Shown here in pieces: positions 6,827 through 15,253 of a DNA stretch of 15,397 nucleotides. Every line of letters begins with the position of its first letter. Position 1 is the first letter of the stretch. Under the pieces are notes generated by a model, which ran no database searches, was not told the DNA's origin, and saw only the letters and a program-made list of their open reading frames with translations. Made by a program: the position numbers and the translations under genes. Origin of the DNA: JANYHF01 sp031367715 (GTDB lineage Bacteria > Pseudomonadota > Alphaproteobacteria > Rhizobiales > Hyphomicrobiaceae); assembly GCA_031367715.1 (NCBI GenBank), contig JANLQJ010000249.1, positions 1 through 15,397 of the forward strand. Reading direction: 5' to 3'.

Positions 6827-8668
6827 TCAAGGATTGCTCGGCTTCTCGTTGGCGTCGGCCCACCAGGTGTCAAGCAGATAGCCGTAGAGCGATGTGGTTG
6901 CCGGGTAGCGCAGATGCGAGCGGTACGCCACCCATTGCTTGGCTGGATAGTAGAGCGGGATGACATAATCACCCGACAGTAACACGCGGTCGAGCGCACG
7001 CACCGCCGCCGTCATCGCCGTTTGGTCCTTGGCGTGGATCAGCGCATCGATCATGGCATCAGCGGCCGGATTCTTGATCCCCGCGAAATTAAAGCTGCCG
7101 TCCTGATCGGCAGCTTTGCTCGACCAACGCACGCTCTGCTCATTGCCGGGCGATAACGATGTATACCAAGTATAGTAGATCATATCGAAGTCGAATTTGG
7201 TCAGCCGCTGCTGATACTGGCTGTCATCGACCAGCCTGATCTCGGCCTTGATGCCAGCCCGCTTGAGCTGCGCCGCGAACTCCAGCAGCAGCCGCTCCTG
7301 GCTGCGCGACTGGGCCAGCACTTCAAACGTGAACGGCGCTCCGCTGGCGAGGTTGGTCAGCACGCCGCCCTTCAGCTCATAGCCGGCCTGCTTCAAGAGC
7401 AAGAGCGCGGCATGGGCGTTGGCCCGGTTCCAGCCCTGGCCGTCACTGACCGGCAACTTCTGCGTGCCGGCCAGCACCTCGGGGCTAACCGCGCCGACAA
7501 ACGGCTGCAACAGGGCCCGTTCGGCATCGCTCGCGGCCACACCATGTGCGGTGAGGGCGGAGCGGTCGAAGTAACTTTGCAGCCGCGTATAGGCGTCGTG
7601 AAAGAGATTGTGTCCGGTCCACTCGAAATCGAACAGCAGGGTGAGCGCCTTCCGGACGCGCTGATCGGCAAACAGCGGCCGGCGCTGATTGAACACCAAA
7701 GCCGCGGTGGGGGCCGGCAGTTGGAAGGCAATATCCGCCTTCTTCACTTGTCCGGCCTGGTAGGCCGGAAAGTCGAACGCATCGAGCCATCTGGTGGCGT
7801 CGGTTTCCTCGGTGAAGTCGTGTGCGCCGGCCTTGAAGGCCTCGAACATGGCGGTCTGGTCCTGGTAGTATTCGAAATCCAGCTCATCGAAATTGAAGCG
7901 GCCCTTGGCGACGGCAAGGTCACGCGCCCAGTAATTGGGATCGCGCTTGAGGCGCAATGTGCGGCCCGAGACGACATCGGCCACAACATACGGCCCGCTA
8001 CCAACGGCCTTCAGGATCGGCTGCTCGAAGGTCTCGGCGCTGTAGACGTGGCGCGGCAGCACCGGCATCAGCCCCATGATCAGTGGCATCTCGCGGTCGC
8101 TGCCAGGCTTGAACGTGAAGCGCACGCCGCGTTCGCCGATCTTCTCGGCCTTGGCGATCTTGGCGTAATAGCCGCGATGGTTCGGGCGGCCATGATCGCG
8201 CAAGATCTCAAAGGAGAACAGCACGTCCTCGGGTGTGACCGGCTTGCCGTCGCTGAAGTGGGCTTGCTGGCGCAAGGTGAATTCAACAAAGCTCCGGTCC
8301 TCGGGCGTCTCGATGCTCTCGGCGATCAATCCGTAGAGGGAGAAAGGCTCATCGAACGCCCGCGCCATCAGGGTCTCGAACACATTGGTGGTCAGCCCGG
8401 TCACGACCTTGCCCTTGATGATGAAGGGATTGAGACTGTCGAAGGTGCCGTAGGCGGCCTGGCGCAGCCGGCCGCCCTTGGCGGCTGCGGGATCGGCATA
8501 GTCGAAATGCGTGAAACCGGCCTGGTAGCGCGGCTCGCCGAGCATGGCGATGCCGGGCTTGGGGTCGGCCAAGGCGCCGGACAGCGGGCCCGCCAGCAGG
8601 GCCAGCGTCGCGACCCGGGGCAACCTTCCAAGCCATCGGCGGACCGGCGAACTCAAGTGAAATGGCAT
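6827..8668 (-). CDS. YejA-like family 5 extracellular solute-binding protein
   Basis: The 613-residue protein is a periplasmic peptide-binding component of an ABC importer. It has a signal peptide (RRWLGRLPRVATLALLAG core, probable cleavage after ALA at 34). The mature start has THFDYADPAAAKGGRLRQ and TFDSLNPFIIKG, matching YejA-like proteins of the microcin C/oligopeptide branch. Family 5 features such as PEDVLFSFE, GSGPYVV, LKRDPNYW and VRKALTLLFDF follow in order. The length is usual for YejA. Two adjacent ATGs exist (8671 and 8668). I chose the second because the GAGG motif is five bases from it and only two from the first; longer upstream starts lack a signal-peptide context. No permease or ATPase gene lies in the window, so its partners are elsewhere or this is an orphan. 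csaA follows directly. Confidence 0.9.
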   Translation of the reverse strand: MPFHLSSPVRRWLGRLPRVATLALLAGPLSGALADPKPGIAMLGEPRYQAGFTHFDYADPAAAKGGRLRQAAYGTFDSLNPFIIKGKVVTGLTTNVFETLMARAFDEPFSLYGLIAESIETPEDRSFVEFTLRQQAHFSDGKPVTPEDVLFSFEILRDHGRPNHRGYYAKIAKAEKIGERGVRFTFKPGSDREMPLIMGLMPVLPRHVYSAETFEQPILKAVGSGPYVVADVVSGRTLRLKRDPNYWARDLAVAKGRFNFDELDFEYYQDQTAMFEAFKAGAHDFTEETDATRWLDAFDFPAYQAGQVKKADIAFQLPAPTAALVFNQRRPLFADQRVRKALTLLFDFEWTGHNLFHDAYTRLQSYFDRSALTAHGVAASDAERALLQPFVGAVSPEVLAGTQKLPVSDGQGWNRANAHAALLLLKQAGYELKGGVLTNLASGAPFTFEVLAQSRSQERLLLEFAAQLKRAGIKAEIRLVDDSQYQQRLTKFDFDMIYYTWYTSLSPGNEQSVRWSSKAADQDGSFNFAGIKNPAADAMIDALIHAKDQTAMTAAVRALDRVLLSGDYVIPLYYPAKQWVAYRSHLRYPATTSLYGYLLDTWWADANEKPSNP

Positions 8669-8671
8669 CAT

Positions 8672-9028
8672 GTCCTCGTGCTGCGACAGACCGCTCGGCA
8701 GGCTGACGTGGTCATGCAAGTTTAGCTTGTCAGTGTGGTTCTGACGAGGCCCTCGCGGGTCAGTCGCTGCAGGGCGTGTCCCCGCGCTGCCGCTGGCGTT
8801 GAGAGGGCAGGGCGTGGCCATGCGGCAACGTCGCGGGCCCAATACTCACAGGGTGGTGCGCGGCTGGCGGCGCAGGTCACGGGAATGCCTCAATTGGCGG
8901 CGTAAAGCCTTGCCATCTTCTAGTGCCTAGCTCGGCGGCGACAACGCCTTGGGGCAGGGCCATACCGGCAGGGGTCGGGCAGGACCGCATTGGAGCGGAC
9001 CGGGCCCGGGATGAAAGGTTCGAGATAG
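8672..9028. other. Divergent intergenic region between the peptide-binding protein and IalB-family genes
   Basis: No credible gene is present; open frames here are overlaps of neighbouring genes. It must hold two divergent promoters but I cannot assign -35/-10 pairs. An imperfect inverted repeat, CTTGTCAG (8726-8733) and CTGACGAG (8741-8748), with one mismatch, lies about 55 bases upstream of the minus-strand gene and could be a protein-binding site. Confidence 0.5.
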
Positions 9029-9820
9029 ATGGCTTATGCGAGTGTGATGCGATTTGGTGCCGTGCGTTTCATGGCGGCGTTGTGCCTGTCCTCGGGTGTG
9101 GTCGCATTCGATGCCGCCGTGGCTCCCGCATGGGCCCAGGATGCCGCCAAGGATCCGGCCGCCAAGGCCGCGGCCCCCGGAAAGGCGGGACCAAGCTGGG
9201 TGAAGATCTGCGAGAAGGTTCCCTTCCCCGATCCCGCCGCCAAGGATCCCAAAACAGCCAAGCCGATCGAGAAACAGGTCTGCGCGACGCAGCATGAGAG
9301 TTTCGACAAGGACTCCGGCAGCCTGCTGGTCTCGGTGGCGGTGCGCCAAATCGAAGGCACCGACAAGCAGTCTCTGCTGGTCGGCACGCCGCTCGGCGTC
9401 GTGCTGCCGCCGGGCTTGGCGCTGCAGTTCGATGACGACAAGGACGAGGCCCAGTTCGTCAAGCTGCGCTATGACTTCTGTCTGCCGACCGGCTGCAACT
9501 CGGAGACCGAGATGAAGCCTGAAGTGCTCGACAAGATGAGCAAGTCCAAGGTCATGCGCGTGCTGGCGGCGACCCTGCAAGGCTCCACCGTGCCGTTCAA
9601 GATCGGCATGGACGATTTTGCCACGGCCTTGGCGGGACAGCCGGTCGACACGGCAAAGTATCTCAATGCGCGCAAGAATCTCGTGCTCAGCCTGCGTGAG
9701 CGGATGATCGCCAAGCAGCGGGCTGCGCAGGCCGCCGCCGCCGAAGCGATCAAGGGCGCGCAGGAAAATGCCGCTGATCCGGCTGCCGTCGCCGATCCAG
9801 CCGCCCCGCCGGCGCCGTGA
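9029..9820 (+). CDS. Invasion-associated locus B (IalB) family exported protein
   Basis: The 263-residue product has a signal peptide with probable cleavage after AWA at residue 36. It has the IalB pattern: a first cysteine in SWVKICEK (C61), a second in KQVCATQ (C85), then SVAVRQIEG and VGTPLGVVLPPGLAL (118-132), and a second cysteine pair in YDFCLPTGCNSE (C151, C156). The four cysteines probably form two disulfides in the periplasm. IalB proteins are widespread in Alphaproteobacteria and were named from Bartonella invasion of erythrocytes; in most species the function is unknown, so virulence should not be assumed. After about residue 220 there is a basic, then Ala/Pro-rich tail that lies outside the family core. 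GAAAGG at 9013-9018 is a plausible ribosome-binding site. An intrinsic terminator follows the stop. Confidence 0.88.
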   Translation: MAYASVMRFGAVRFMAALCLSSGVVAFDAAVAPAWAQDAAKDPAAKAAAPGKAGPSWVKICEKVPFPDPAAKDPKTAKPIEKQVCATQHESFDKDSGSLLVSVAVRQIEGTDKQSLLVGTPLGVVLPPGLALQFDDDKDEAQFVKLRYDFCLPTGCNSETEMKPEVLDKMSKSKVMRVLAATLQGSTVPFKIGMDDFATALAGQPVDTAKYLNARKNLVLSLRERMIAKQRAAQAAAAEAIKGAQENAADPAAVADPAAPPAP

Positions 9821-9857
9821 TTGATCCATTTTGGTGCCGGCATAAGCGTTGAATTGA

Positions 9858-9886
9858 AAAGGGCCGCCTCAAGGGGGCCCTTTTTC
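9858..9886 (+). terminator. Intrinsic terminator after the IalB-family gene
   Basis: AAAGGGCC (9858-9865) pairs with GGCCCTTT (9876-9883) around a ten-base loop and runs into a T tract (9881-9885). It lies 37 bases past the stop. The run of A before the stem gives a T tract on the other strand, so it may also stop transcription from hspQ, which converges on it. Confidence 0.85.
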
Positions 9887-9918
9887 CATGAGCAGTCGCT
9901 GGCTTAGGCTGGACGCCA

Positions 9919-10251
9919 TCAATGCGTCTCGACGAACAGCGGATGATAACCGCCCTTGTCGTCGGTGACGAACATCTCGCGCACTTGCGGATGGCGCAGT
10001 GGCTTGCCGGTCTCGTCAGGCAGCAGATTCTGCTCCGAGACATAAGCGATGTACTCGGTCTTATCGTTCTCGGCCAACAGATGATAAAACGGCTGATCCT
10101 TGGCTGGCCGCAGTTCAGCCGGGATCGACAGCCACCATTCCTCGGTATTGTCGAAAATCGGGTCGACATCGAAAATGATGCCCCGGAACGGGTGCACGCG
10201 ATGGCGGACCACCTGACCGAGCCGAAATTTTGCCTGGCGGGAACCGCCCAT
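9919..10251 (-). CDS. hspQ: HspQ / YccV-like heat-shock protein
   Basis: The 110-residue protein matches HspQ (hemimethylated-DNA-binding YccV-like fold). Blocks seen are FRLGQVVRHRVHPFRGIIFDVDP (9-31), EEWW (37-40), DQPFYHLLAEN (52-62), YIAYVSEQNLLPD (67-79) and the closing HPLF. In E. coli HspQ is a heat-inducible small protein that acts as a specificity factor and substrate of Lon; in this organism the role is inferred. The length is normal for the family. AGGA lies eight bases before the ATG at 10251-10249. A perfect TTGACA occurs upstream on the minus strand (10317-10312) but with no good -10 at the right distance. The gene probably has its own promoter, since a minus-strand terminator lies upstream of it. 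Confidence 0.92.
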   Translation of the reverse strand: MGGSRQAKFRLGQVVRHRVHPFRGIIFDVDPIFDNTEEWWLSIPAELRPAKDQPFYHLLAENDKTEYIAYVSEQNLLPDETGKPLRHPQVREMFVTDDKGGYHPLFVETH

Positions 10252-10334
10252 CGTCGTGTCCTGTCAGTCGCCGCGTGTCGAAGCGTCCAGGTGACGGGAT
10301 ATTGCGTGTTCTGTCAATAACGGCCCTCGGCGCG

Positions 10335-10370
10335 CCAAACAAAACGGGGCGGCCCCGTGGCCACCCCGTT
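10335..10370 (-). terminator. Intrinsic terminator after the membrane methyltransferase-like gene
   Basis: On the minus strand AACGGGG (10370-10364) pairs with CCCCGTT (10349-10343), with extra GC pairs possible inside, and is followed by TTGTTTGG. It lies about 40 bases past the stop of the gene ending at 10409 and separates that gene from hspQ. Confidence 0.7.
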
Positions 10371-10408
10371 GCATAACAGCAAATCCAGCCTGCCTTGGCG
10401 AGCCGAAC

Positions 10409-10921
10409 CTACCAGACCAGCCAGCGCGGGGTCGCGAGGCAGTAGCGGCGATACTGGCCGGCGAAATTAGCGTCCAGAACCTCTTCCTCGTTGGCGATCA
10501 CGAGCGTGTTCATGCCCATCATGTAGAGCGCCGCGGCGCCGAATGCGGCTAGCGGCGACATGAAACCGAGCGATAGGATCGGGATCAGGAAAGCCACATA
10601 CATCGGGTTGCGCGACAGGGCAAAGAAGCCCTCGGTGGTCAGCTTGCGGGGAGCGCCGAAGCTGGAATTGCGCAACGACACACGCATCTGTTGCTGGATG
10701 ACCAGGATCAGGGTGAAGAAGACCGCGATGGCGCTGACCAGCACGATCAGGCTGTTGCCGCCGTTCACCAGGTCCTGAATCGATTCGGGTGAAAGATGCG
10801 CGGCCAAGCCAAAGCCAAGGCCATAGCAGGCCCAGCTCAACCAGCTCGAGAGATCGATGCCACCGATCCTGGTGATGTGGGTGGAGCTGGAGCGGTGCGA
10901 ATTCTGGGAGGCAGAGATCAT
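10409..10921 (-). CDS. Isoprenylcysteine carboxyl methyltransferase-like membrane protein
   Basis: The 170-residue integral membrane protein has hydrophobic segments at about 26-41, 57-75, 108-120 and 124-143. The C-terminal half shows the ICMT/PEMT superfamily pattern: GFFALSRNPMY (98-108), an acidic pair in NEEEVL (144-149), FAGQYRRY (153-160) and TPRWL (164-168). In this superfamily those residues bind S-adenosylmethionine at the membrane interface. Bacterial members act on varied substrates such as phospholipids, isoprenoid compounds or small molecules, and the substrate here is unknown. The start at 10921 has no good Shine-Dalgarno sequence, but the next methionine would remove the first helices. 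It is followed by its own terminator and lies downstream of the acyltransferase gene on the same strand, 92 bases away. Confidence 0.85.
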   Translation of the reverse strand: MISASQNSHRSSSTHITRIGGIDLSSWLSWACYGLGFGLAAHLSPESIQDLVNGGNSLIVLVSAIAVFFTLILVIQQQMRVSLRNSSFGAPRKLTTEGFFALSRNPMYVAFLIPILSLGFMSPLAAFGAAALYMMGMNTLVIANEEEVLDANFAGQYRRYCLATPRWLVW

Positions 10922-11013
10922 GGCGCTGGCATTCCGGGGCTGTTGTTGGCGACTGCCTGCTCCAAAGCAAAAGCCAGGCCAGTTGCGCAGCCGCCGTAAT
11001 CCCTAACCGTTCA

Positions 11014-11919
11014 TCAGCTCCAGCGCCGGTTCGACCACATCCATTGCTCGGGCACTTCGCGGATCCATTCCTCGAACTGAGCTTGCGCCGCCGCGGTGGT
11101 GACGCGGATGTCCTCGGCCGCGTTGGCGGTCCAGGCGACTTTCAACTCTTTGACCTCGACCTTGAAGCGCGAAGCCCGGCCGACCCGGACGCAGCGCGCG
11201 ATCCAGATGCGCGAGCCGACGCGCCGCGCGATCATGGCCGGGACGATGGTGGAACGCGCCAGTGTGCCAAAAAAGGGCACTGGGATACCATGCCGGTCAT
11301 AGAGATCGGAGACGATGCCCAGCCTCCCGCCCTGGCGCACGAAATCCATGATGCGGCGGGCGGTGCGCTGGCCCTCGCTGTCGTCGCCCTCATAATCATT
11401 GCCGCGGGCGAGCAGGCCGGCGGGATAAATGACGCGCCGCTGCTCGCGCAGGTAGCGGTCGACATAGGGGTTCTTGACCAGCCGGTAGACAGCGGCGGCG
11501 TGCCAGCCGGTCTTGGTCATCGGCCAGGCCGTCAGCTCCCAATTGCCCATATGCAGCGTCATCGCCACCGCCGGGCCCATCTTGCCCTGGTAGCGGCGGA
11601 ACACCGGCTCGGAGACGAAATCGATGCGCGCGGGGTCGGCGATGACGCGATCGATCATCATGGTCTCGACCATGACGCGGCCGAGATTGCCCCACATGTC
11701 ATGGATGATATGGCGGCGCTGGGCGTCAGGCATGTCGGGAAAGGCGCGCGTGATATTGTCCAGCGCCCGCCGCTGCCGGTGTCCGTAGGGCGCCACCCAC
11801 TGCCAGATAAAAGCCGAGACATTGCCCGCGACATCGAGCGGCGCCAAGCGTACCAGCCCGACCAGCACGCGCAGCAGCCCGTATTCGAGCCGGTTTCTGA
11901 CATCGAGGAGCGAGGGCAT
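11014..11919 (-). CDS. LpxL/HtrB-family lipid A (lauroyl) acyltransferase
   Basis: The 301-residue protein belongs to the LpxL/LpxM lysophospholipid acyltransferase family, which adds secondary acyl chains to lipid A on the cytoplasmic face of the inner membrane. The catalytic HX4E motif is present as H123-MGNW-E128 in AMTLHMGNWELTAW. Other family blocks are LDNITRAFPDM (53-63), VSDLYDRHGIPVPFFGTLAR (203-222) and the C-terminal PEQWMWSNRRW (290-300). Two positions differ from the common form: the usual DQ is D205-L206, and the usual histidine in the last motif is N297. The length is normal. Its ATG is nine bases after the stop of the upstream flavin hydroxylase gene, so the two genes are probably cotranscribed. 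Which acyl chain and acceptor it uses cannot be told from sequence. Confidence 0.9.
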   Translation of the reverse strand: MPSLLDVRNRLEYGLLRVLVGLVRLAPLDVAGNVSAFIWQWVAPYGHRQRRALDNITRAFPDMPDAQRRHIIHDMWGNLGRVMVETMMIDRVIADPARIDFVSEPVFRRYQGKMGPAVAMTLHMGNWELTAWPMTKTGWHAAAVYRLVKNPYVDRYLREQRRVIYPAGLLARGNDYEGDDSEGQRTARRIMDFVRQGGRLGIVSDLYDRHGIPVPFFGTLARSTIVPAMIARRVGSRIWIARCVRVGRASRFKVEVKELKVAWTANAAEDIRVTTAAAQAQFEEWIREVPEQWMWSNRRWS

Positions 11920-11928
11920 GGCTGGCGC

Positions 11929-13164
11929 TTACCTCGCCGCGCGCATCAGGCTCGGGAGCGGCTGCAACCCGTTGGCGCCGCCGCGCATCACCGCCCGCTT
12001 CAAGGGGCCGATGGCGTTGATGGCATAAAGCCCGATCCCGCGCGCCAGCTGCAGGGGCAAGGTGCCTGAGGCCAGCGAGCTGTTCAGCAGTTCGACGCCT
12101 CGTTTGCGCCCCGATGCATCCAGGCGGCGGCGCCGGTCGTAGGCTTCGAGTAGCTCATGCGCGCCCGGATCGCCGCGCTGGGCCAGCACCGGCTGCAACA
12201 CGTCGGCCAGCTCGGCGACGTCGCGCAGGCCCAGATTGAGACCTTGTGCGCCAATCGGCGGTAGTACATGAGCGGCCTCGCCAATCAGCGCAATCCGGCT
12301 CTGGGCAAACCGATCCACCGCCAGGCTGGTCAACGCGAACGTCATGCGTGGGCCGACCTCATCGATCCGGCCGAGCAATCCCAGCAATCGCAGCTGCAGC
12401 AGCTCACGGAACGTCTCGGCGCCCAGCGCGGCCAGCCGGGCGGCCTCGCGCGGCCGTTCCACCCAGACCAGGCTCGATCGTTCGCCTGGCATCGGCACGG
12501 TCGTCAACGGCCCGGCGTCGCGGTGGATCTCGTTCGAGACATTGTGATGCGGCCGGCTGTGCCGGAAGCTGGTGACCAGGGCGGTCTGATCGTGGGCTGT
12601 GCGCCGCGCTGCGATAACGGCGAAACCCCGCAGTGGCGAGTCGCGGCCGTCGGCCGCCACCACCAGGCTGGCGTCCAGCCCGCCGCCCTCGGCAAAATCC
12701 AGCCGGATGCGATCGGGCAACCGCCGGTAGCCCGGCGTTTTGGCGGTCCCGATGCGCGTGATGCCGGCGCACGCAGCCACCGCCGCCGCCAGCGCCTCGC
12801 CCAGCGTGCTGTTGGGGATGTTCCAGGCCAGCGCCGCCTGGCCCAGCTCTTCGGCCCGGAACACCGTCTCAGGTGCCTTCAGCAGCCATCCCGTGTCGTC
12901 GAGGATGCGGATCGCCGCCAGCGGCGCCGCCGTACCAGCGCAACGCTCCCAGACGCCGAGATTGCGCAGCAGTTGCACGCTGCCGGGAAACAGCGCCGCG
13001 GTGCGCGGATCGGCCGGCGCTGCCGCGTCGCGCACCACCAGCGCGACCCTGCTGCCCAGCGCCGCCAGCGCCAGCGCCGCCGCCATGCCGGTGACGCCGC
13101 CGCCGACAATCGCGAGCGGGTGGGACTGGGCCTTGTTCGGCGCGCTCGGGAGCTGTTGGGTCAT
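11929..13164 (-). CDS. Ubiquinone biosynthesis FAD-dependent hydroxylase (UbiH/COQ6 family)
   Basis: The 411-residue flavoprotein monooxygenase hydroxylates the aromatic ring during ubiquinone synthesis at the membrane. The FAD-binding Rossmann motif is LAIVGGGVTGMAAALALAALG (18-37 core, with G21-G26). The second motif is VVAADGRDSPLR (168-179) and the third IALIGEAAHVLPPIGAQGLN (291-310), followed by LGLRDVAELADVL. This is the UbiH/UbiF/UbiL/COQ6 class. Alphaproteobacteria use several regiospecificities (UbiL, UbiM, UbiH-like) that I cannot separate by eye, so no symbol is given. I chose the ATG at 13164-13162, which places the FAD motif at the usual distance from the N-terminus; an upstream TTG at 13200 has no support. 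The acyltransferase gene follows nine bases after its TAA. Confidence 0.9.
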   Translation of the reverse strand: MTQQLPSAPNKAQSHPLAIVGGGVTGMAAALALAALGSRVALVVRDAAAPADPRTAALFPGSVQLLRNLGVWERCAGTAAPLAAIRILDDTGWLLKAPETVFRAEELGQAALAWNIPNSTLGEALAAAVAACAGITRIGTAKTPGYRRLPDRIRLDFAEGGGLDASLVVAADGRDSPLRGFAVIAARRTAHDQTALVTSFRHSRPHHNVSNEIHRDAGPLTTVPMPGERSSLVWVERPREAARLAALGAETFRELLQLRLLGLLGRIDEVGPRMTFALTSLAVDRFAQSRIALIGEAAHVLPPIGAQGLNLGLRDVAELADVLQPVLAQRGDPGAHELLEAYDRRRRLDASGRKRGVELLNSSLASGTLPLQLARGIGLYAINAIGPLKRAVMRGGANGLQPLPSLMRAAR

Positions 13165-13482
13165 GCCACGCCAACTTGCCCGCCAGCCGCCGCCTGTCAA
13201 TGCCGCCCGCTGTCACGAGCGCGCCCGCCGCGGCCACGGTTTACATCCGCACCGGCTCAAAATGTGCCGTGCATACACCGATCCTTAAGCGTTGCGGGGT
13301 GAAATGCGTCTGTGAGCCTCCGCGCGCCGGATGGCCAACAGATTGAGTTCCCAGTTGCGTTCCAGCGTTCGGCTTCATCTCGCCTGGCGGCCTCGCCAGC
13401 GACCGGAGCCGCATGGGGCGGGGTGCCGTCGCGTCATCGCCCGGACAGTCAAACTGATGGATGGATCGTGGAGATGCCTAGG
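13165..13482. other. Divergent intergenic region between the ubiquinone hydroxylase and porin genes
   Basis: The region contains no credible gene. An open frame in the porin reading frame runs through it from a GTG at 13312, but its translation lacks any signal-peptide character before residue 58 of that frame. Two divergent promoters are expected; I see no convincing -35/-10 pair. The porin messenger probably has a long leader. Confidence 0.5.
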
Positions 13483-14802
13483 ATGGAACTCTTGACTTCG
13501 ACGAGCAGCCGGCTGGCGCTTGCGCTGGCGGCTGGACTGATGCTGGCGGGCGCTCCCGCCGGGGCGGCCCGCGCTGCCGATTTGGGCGGCGACTGCTGTG
13601 CCGACCTGGAAGAGCGCGTGGCGACCCTGGAGGCGACCACCGCCCGCGTCGGCAACCGCAAGATGGCGATGAAGATTTCCGGCTGGGTCAACGCCGCCAT
13701 GGTCTATTGGAACGACGGCGCATCGGTCACGGACACCCGCGACCCCGCCTTCTTCGACCACAACAGCGACGTCTATTTCGTCAACAACAGCACCAGCCAG
13801 ACCCGCCTCAATATCGAGGGCACCGGCAAGATCCGCGAGAACCTGTCGGCCGGCTATTCGATGAGCATCCGCCCCTGGGGCGACAAGCTCGGCGACATGA
13901 GCCAGATCGTGCACAATCCCGGCCCGAACAACATCGACATCCGCAACACCTATGTGTTCCTGGACCACAAGGACATCGGCAAGCTGCAGCTGGGTCTGCA
14001 GGACAGCGCCGCCGATGGCGCCTGGTACCAGGATCTCGGCGGTTCCTCGACCTGGATTTCGAATGTCAATCCGGGTGGCTGGAACGGCGGCTTCCACCTG
14101 CGCGATGACTACGGCCAGCTCACCGACCTGACCTGGGGCAAGCTGCTGTCTGAATCCAGCGACGGCCAGGTGCCACGCCTGGCCTTCTACTCGGCCCAGC
14201 GCGCCGGCTTCCAGGTGGCCGCCTCGGTTGGCGGCGACGACACCTACGCCGCCGCCCTCTACTACGCCCAGACCTTCGGCACCGTGAATGTGGCCGCCGG
14301 CATCGGCTATGACGTCTCGCGCCGCAGCGACGCCATCGACAGCCAGGCCGCCGGCAACTACCTGACCGACCGCAACCTGGCCAAGCTGGCCATGTCCGGC
14401 TCGATCTTCGAGAGCCGCTCGGGCATCTACGGCACGCTGGCCTGGTCGAAAGCCTACTCCGACATCTCGGGCCGTCATGACGCCACCAACTGGTACGGCA
14501 AGATGGGCTGGAAGCGCGATGTATCCGGCATGGGCGAGTCGAACGTCTATGCCGAATACGACCGCACCAGCGAGTTGTACCGCAACGACATCTCGGCCCA
14601 TGTCTGGGGCGTCGGCTTCACCCAGGACGTCGATGCCGTCGGTTCGGTCATGTATCTCGGCTACCGCCATACCCAGCTCGACAACGGCATTGCCGACCCG
14701 CAGCTGGTCCCGGCCTCCAATCCGGCGCTGAACGGCCCCTCCGGCCCCGTCCCGACCCAGCATTTCGACGCTGTCCTGGCCGGCATGGTGGTGCAGTTCT
14801 AG
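13483..14802 (+). CDS. Alphaproteobacterial outer-membrane porin
   Basis: The 439-residue protein is a beta-barrel porin for passive diffusion of small solutes across the outer membrane. It has a signal peptide (LALALAAGLMLAGAP core, cleavage near ARA at 31). The mature N-terminus carries the signature DCCADLEERVATLEATTARVG (37-57 core) followed by NRKMAMKISGWVNAAMVYW. This is the short coiled-coil plus first strand seen in alphaproteobacterial porins. Alternating amphipathic strands continue to a terminal GMVVQF whose last residue is phenylalanine, the usual outer-membrane assembly signal. I chose the ATG at 13483 because GGAG at 13470-13473 lies nine bases upstream; the ATG at 13474 abuts that motif and would be poorly spaced. 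A terminator hairpin follows. Pore selectivity and ligand are unknown. Confidence 0.92.
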   Translation: MELLTSTSSRLALALAAGLMLAGAPAGAARAADLGGDCCADLEERVATLEATTARVGNRKMAMKISGWVNAAMVYWNDGASVTDTRDPAFFDHNSDVYFVNNSTSQTRLNIEGTGKIRENLSAGYSMSIRPWGDKLGDMSQIVHNPGPNNIDIRNTYVFLDHKDIGKLQLGLQDSAADGAWYQDLGGSSTWISNVNPGGWNGGFHLRDDYGQLTDLTWGKLLSESSDGQVPRLAFYSAQRAGFQVAASVGGDDTYAAALYYAQTFGTVNVAAGIGYDVSRRSDAIDSQAAGNYLTDRNLAKLAMSGSIFESRSGIYGTLAWSKAYSDISGRHDATNWYGKMGWKRDVSGMGESNVYAEYDRTSELYRNDISAHVWGVGFTQDVDAVGSVMYLGYRHTQLDNGIADPQLVPASNPALNGPSGPVPTQHFDAVLAGMVVQF

Positions 14803-14831
14803 GTTGGCATGGACGAACCTCCGCGTCAGCC

Positions 14832-14863
14832 AGGCCGCTCCCGATCCCCGGGGGCGGCCTTTC
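14832..14863 (+). terminator. Intrinsic terminator after the porin gene
   Basis: AGGCCGC (14832-14838) pairs with GCGGCCT (14854-14860), with additional CCC/GGG pairing inside, followed by TTTC. It lies 30 bases past the porin stop. The T tract is short but the stem is strong. Confidence 0.75.
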
Positions 14864-14889
14864 GCCGTTCCGCGCCCATCCCAAAACCT

Positions 14890-15037
14890 GTCATCCCGTG
14901 CGCGGCGCAGCGTTTTGACGGTGCGTCGCAGACACGGGACCTCAGCGGGCTCGAGCCGTGTTGGACCGCGGCAAGCGCCCTTTGAGGTCCCGGATCAGCG
15001 CTGCACCATAAGGATGCTGCAGCGCATCCGGGATGTC
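14890..15037. repeat. Palindromic repeat unit 1
   Basis: This 148-bp unit has 55-base arms in inverted orientation: left arm 14890-14944, starting GTCATCCCGTGCG and ending CGGGACCTCA, and right arm 14983-15037, starting TGAGGTCCCGG. The left arm is itself an imperfect hairpin (CCGCAGACACGGG complementary to CCCGTGCGCGG with small mismatches). It lies between the porin terminator and unit 2. It encodes no protein. Confidence 0.85.
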
Positions 15038-15070
15038 AGTGTTGCTTGGCTGGCCCAGTCCATCCACTCT

Positions 15071-15220
15071 GTCATCCCGTGCGCGGCGCAGCGTTTTTTA
15101 CGGTGCGCCGCAGACACGGGACCTCAGCGGGCTCTTGCGCCTGCATTGACACGGCAAGAGCCCCATGAGGTCCCGGATCAGCGCTGCACCATAAGGATGC
15201 TGCAGCGCATCCGGGATGAC
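15071..15220. repeat. Palindromic repeat unit 2
   Basis: This 150-bp copy of the same palindrome starts 181 bases after unit 1. Its left arm differs from that of unit 1 at only a few positions. The centre is different and contains a perfect ten-base inverted repeat, GGGCTCTTGC (15129-15138) and GCAAGAGCCC (15154-15163). The right arm (15166-15220) ends in the exact complement of the left-arm start, CGGGATGAC. Confidence 0.85.
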
Positions 15221-15253
15221 ATTGCTTTCGAGCGTGTGCAGCCCCTCCACCCT

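Noticed and set aside
13312..13482. Extended porin N-terminus from the GTG at 13312
   Set aside because: The added 57 residues are not a signal sequence and would bury the real signal peptide; the ATG at 13483 has a good ribosome-binding site.
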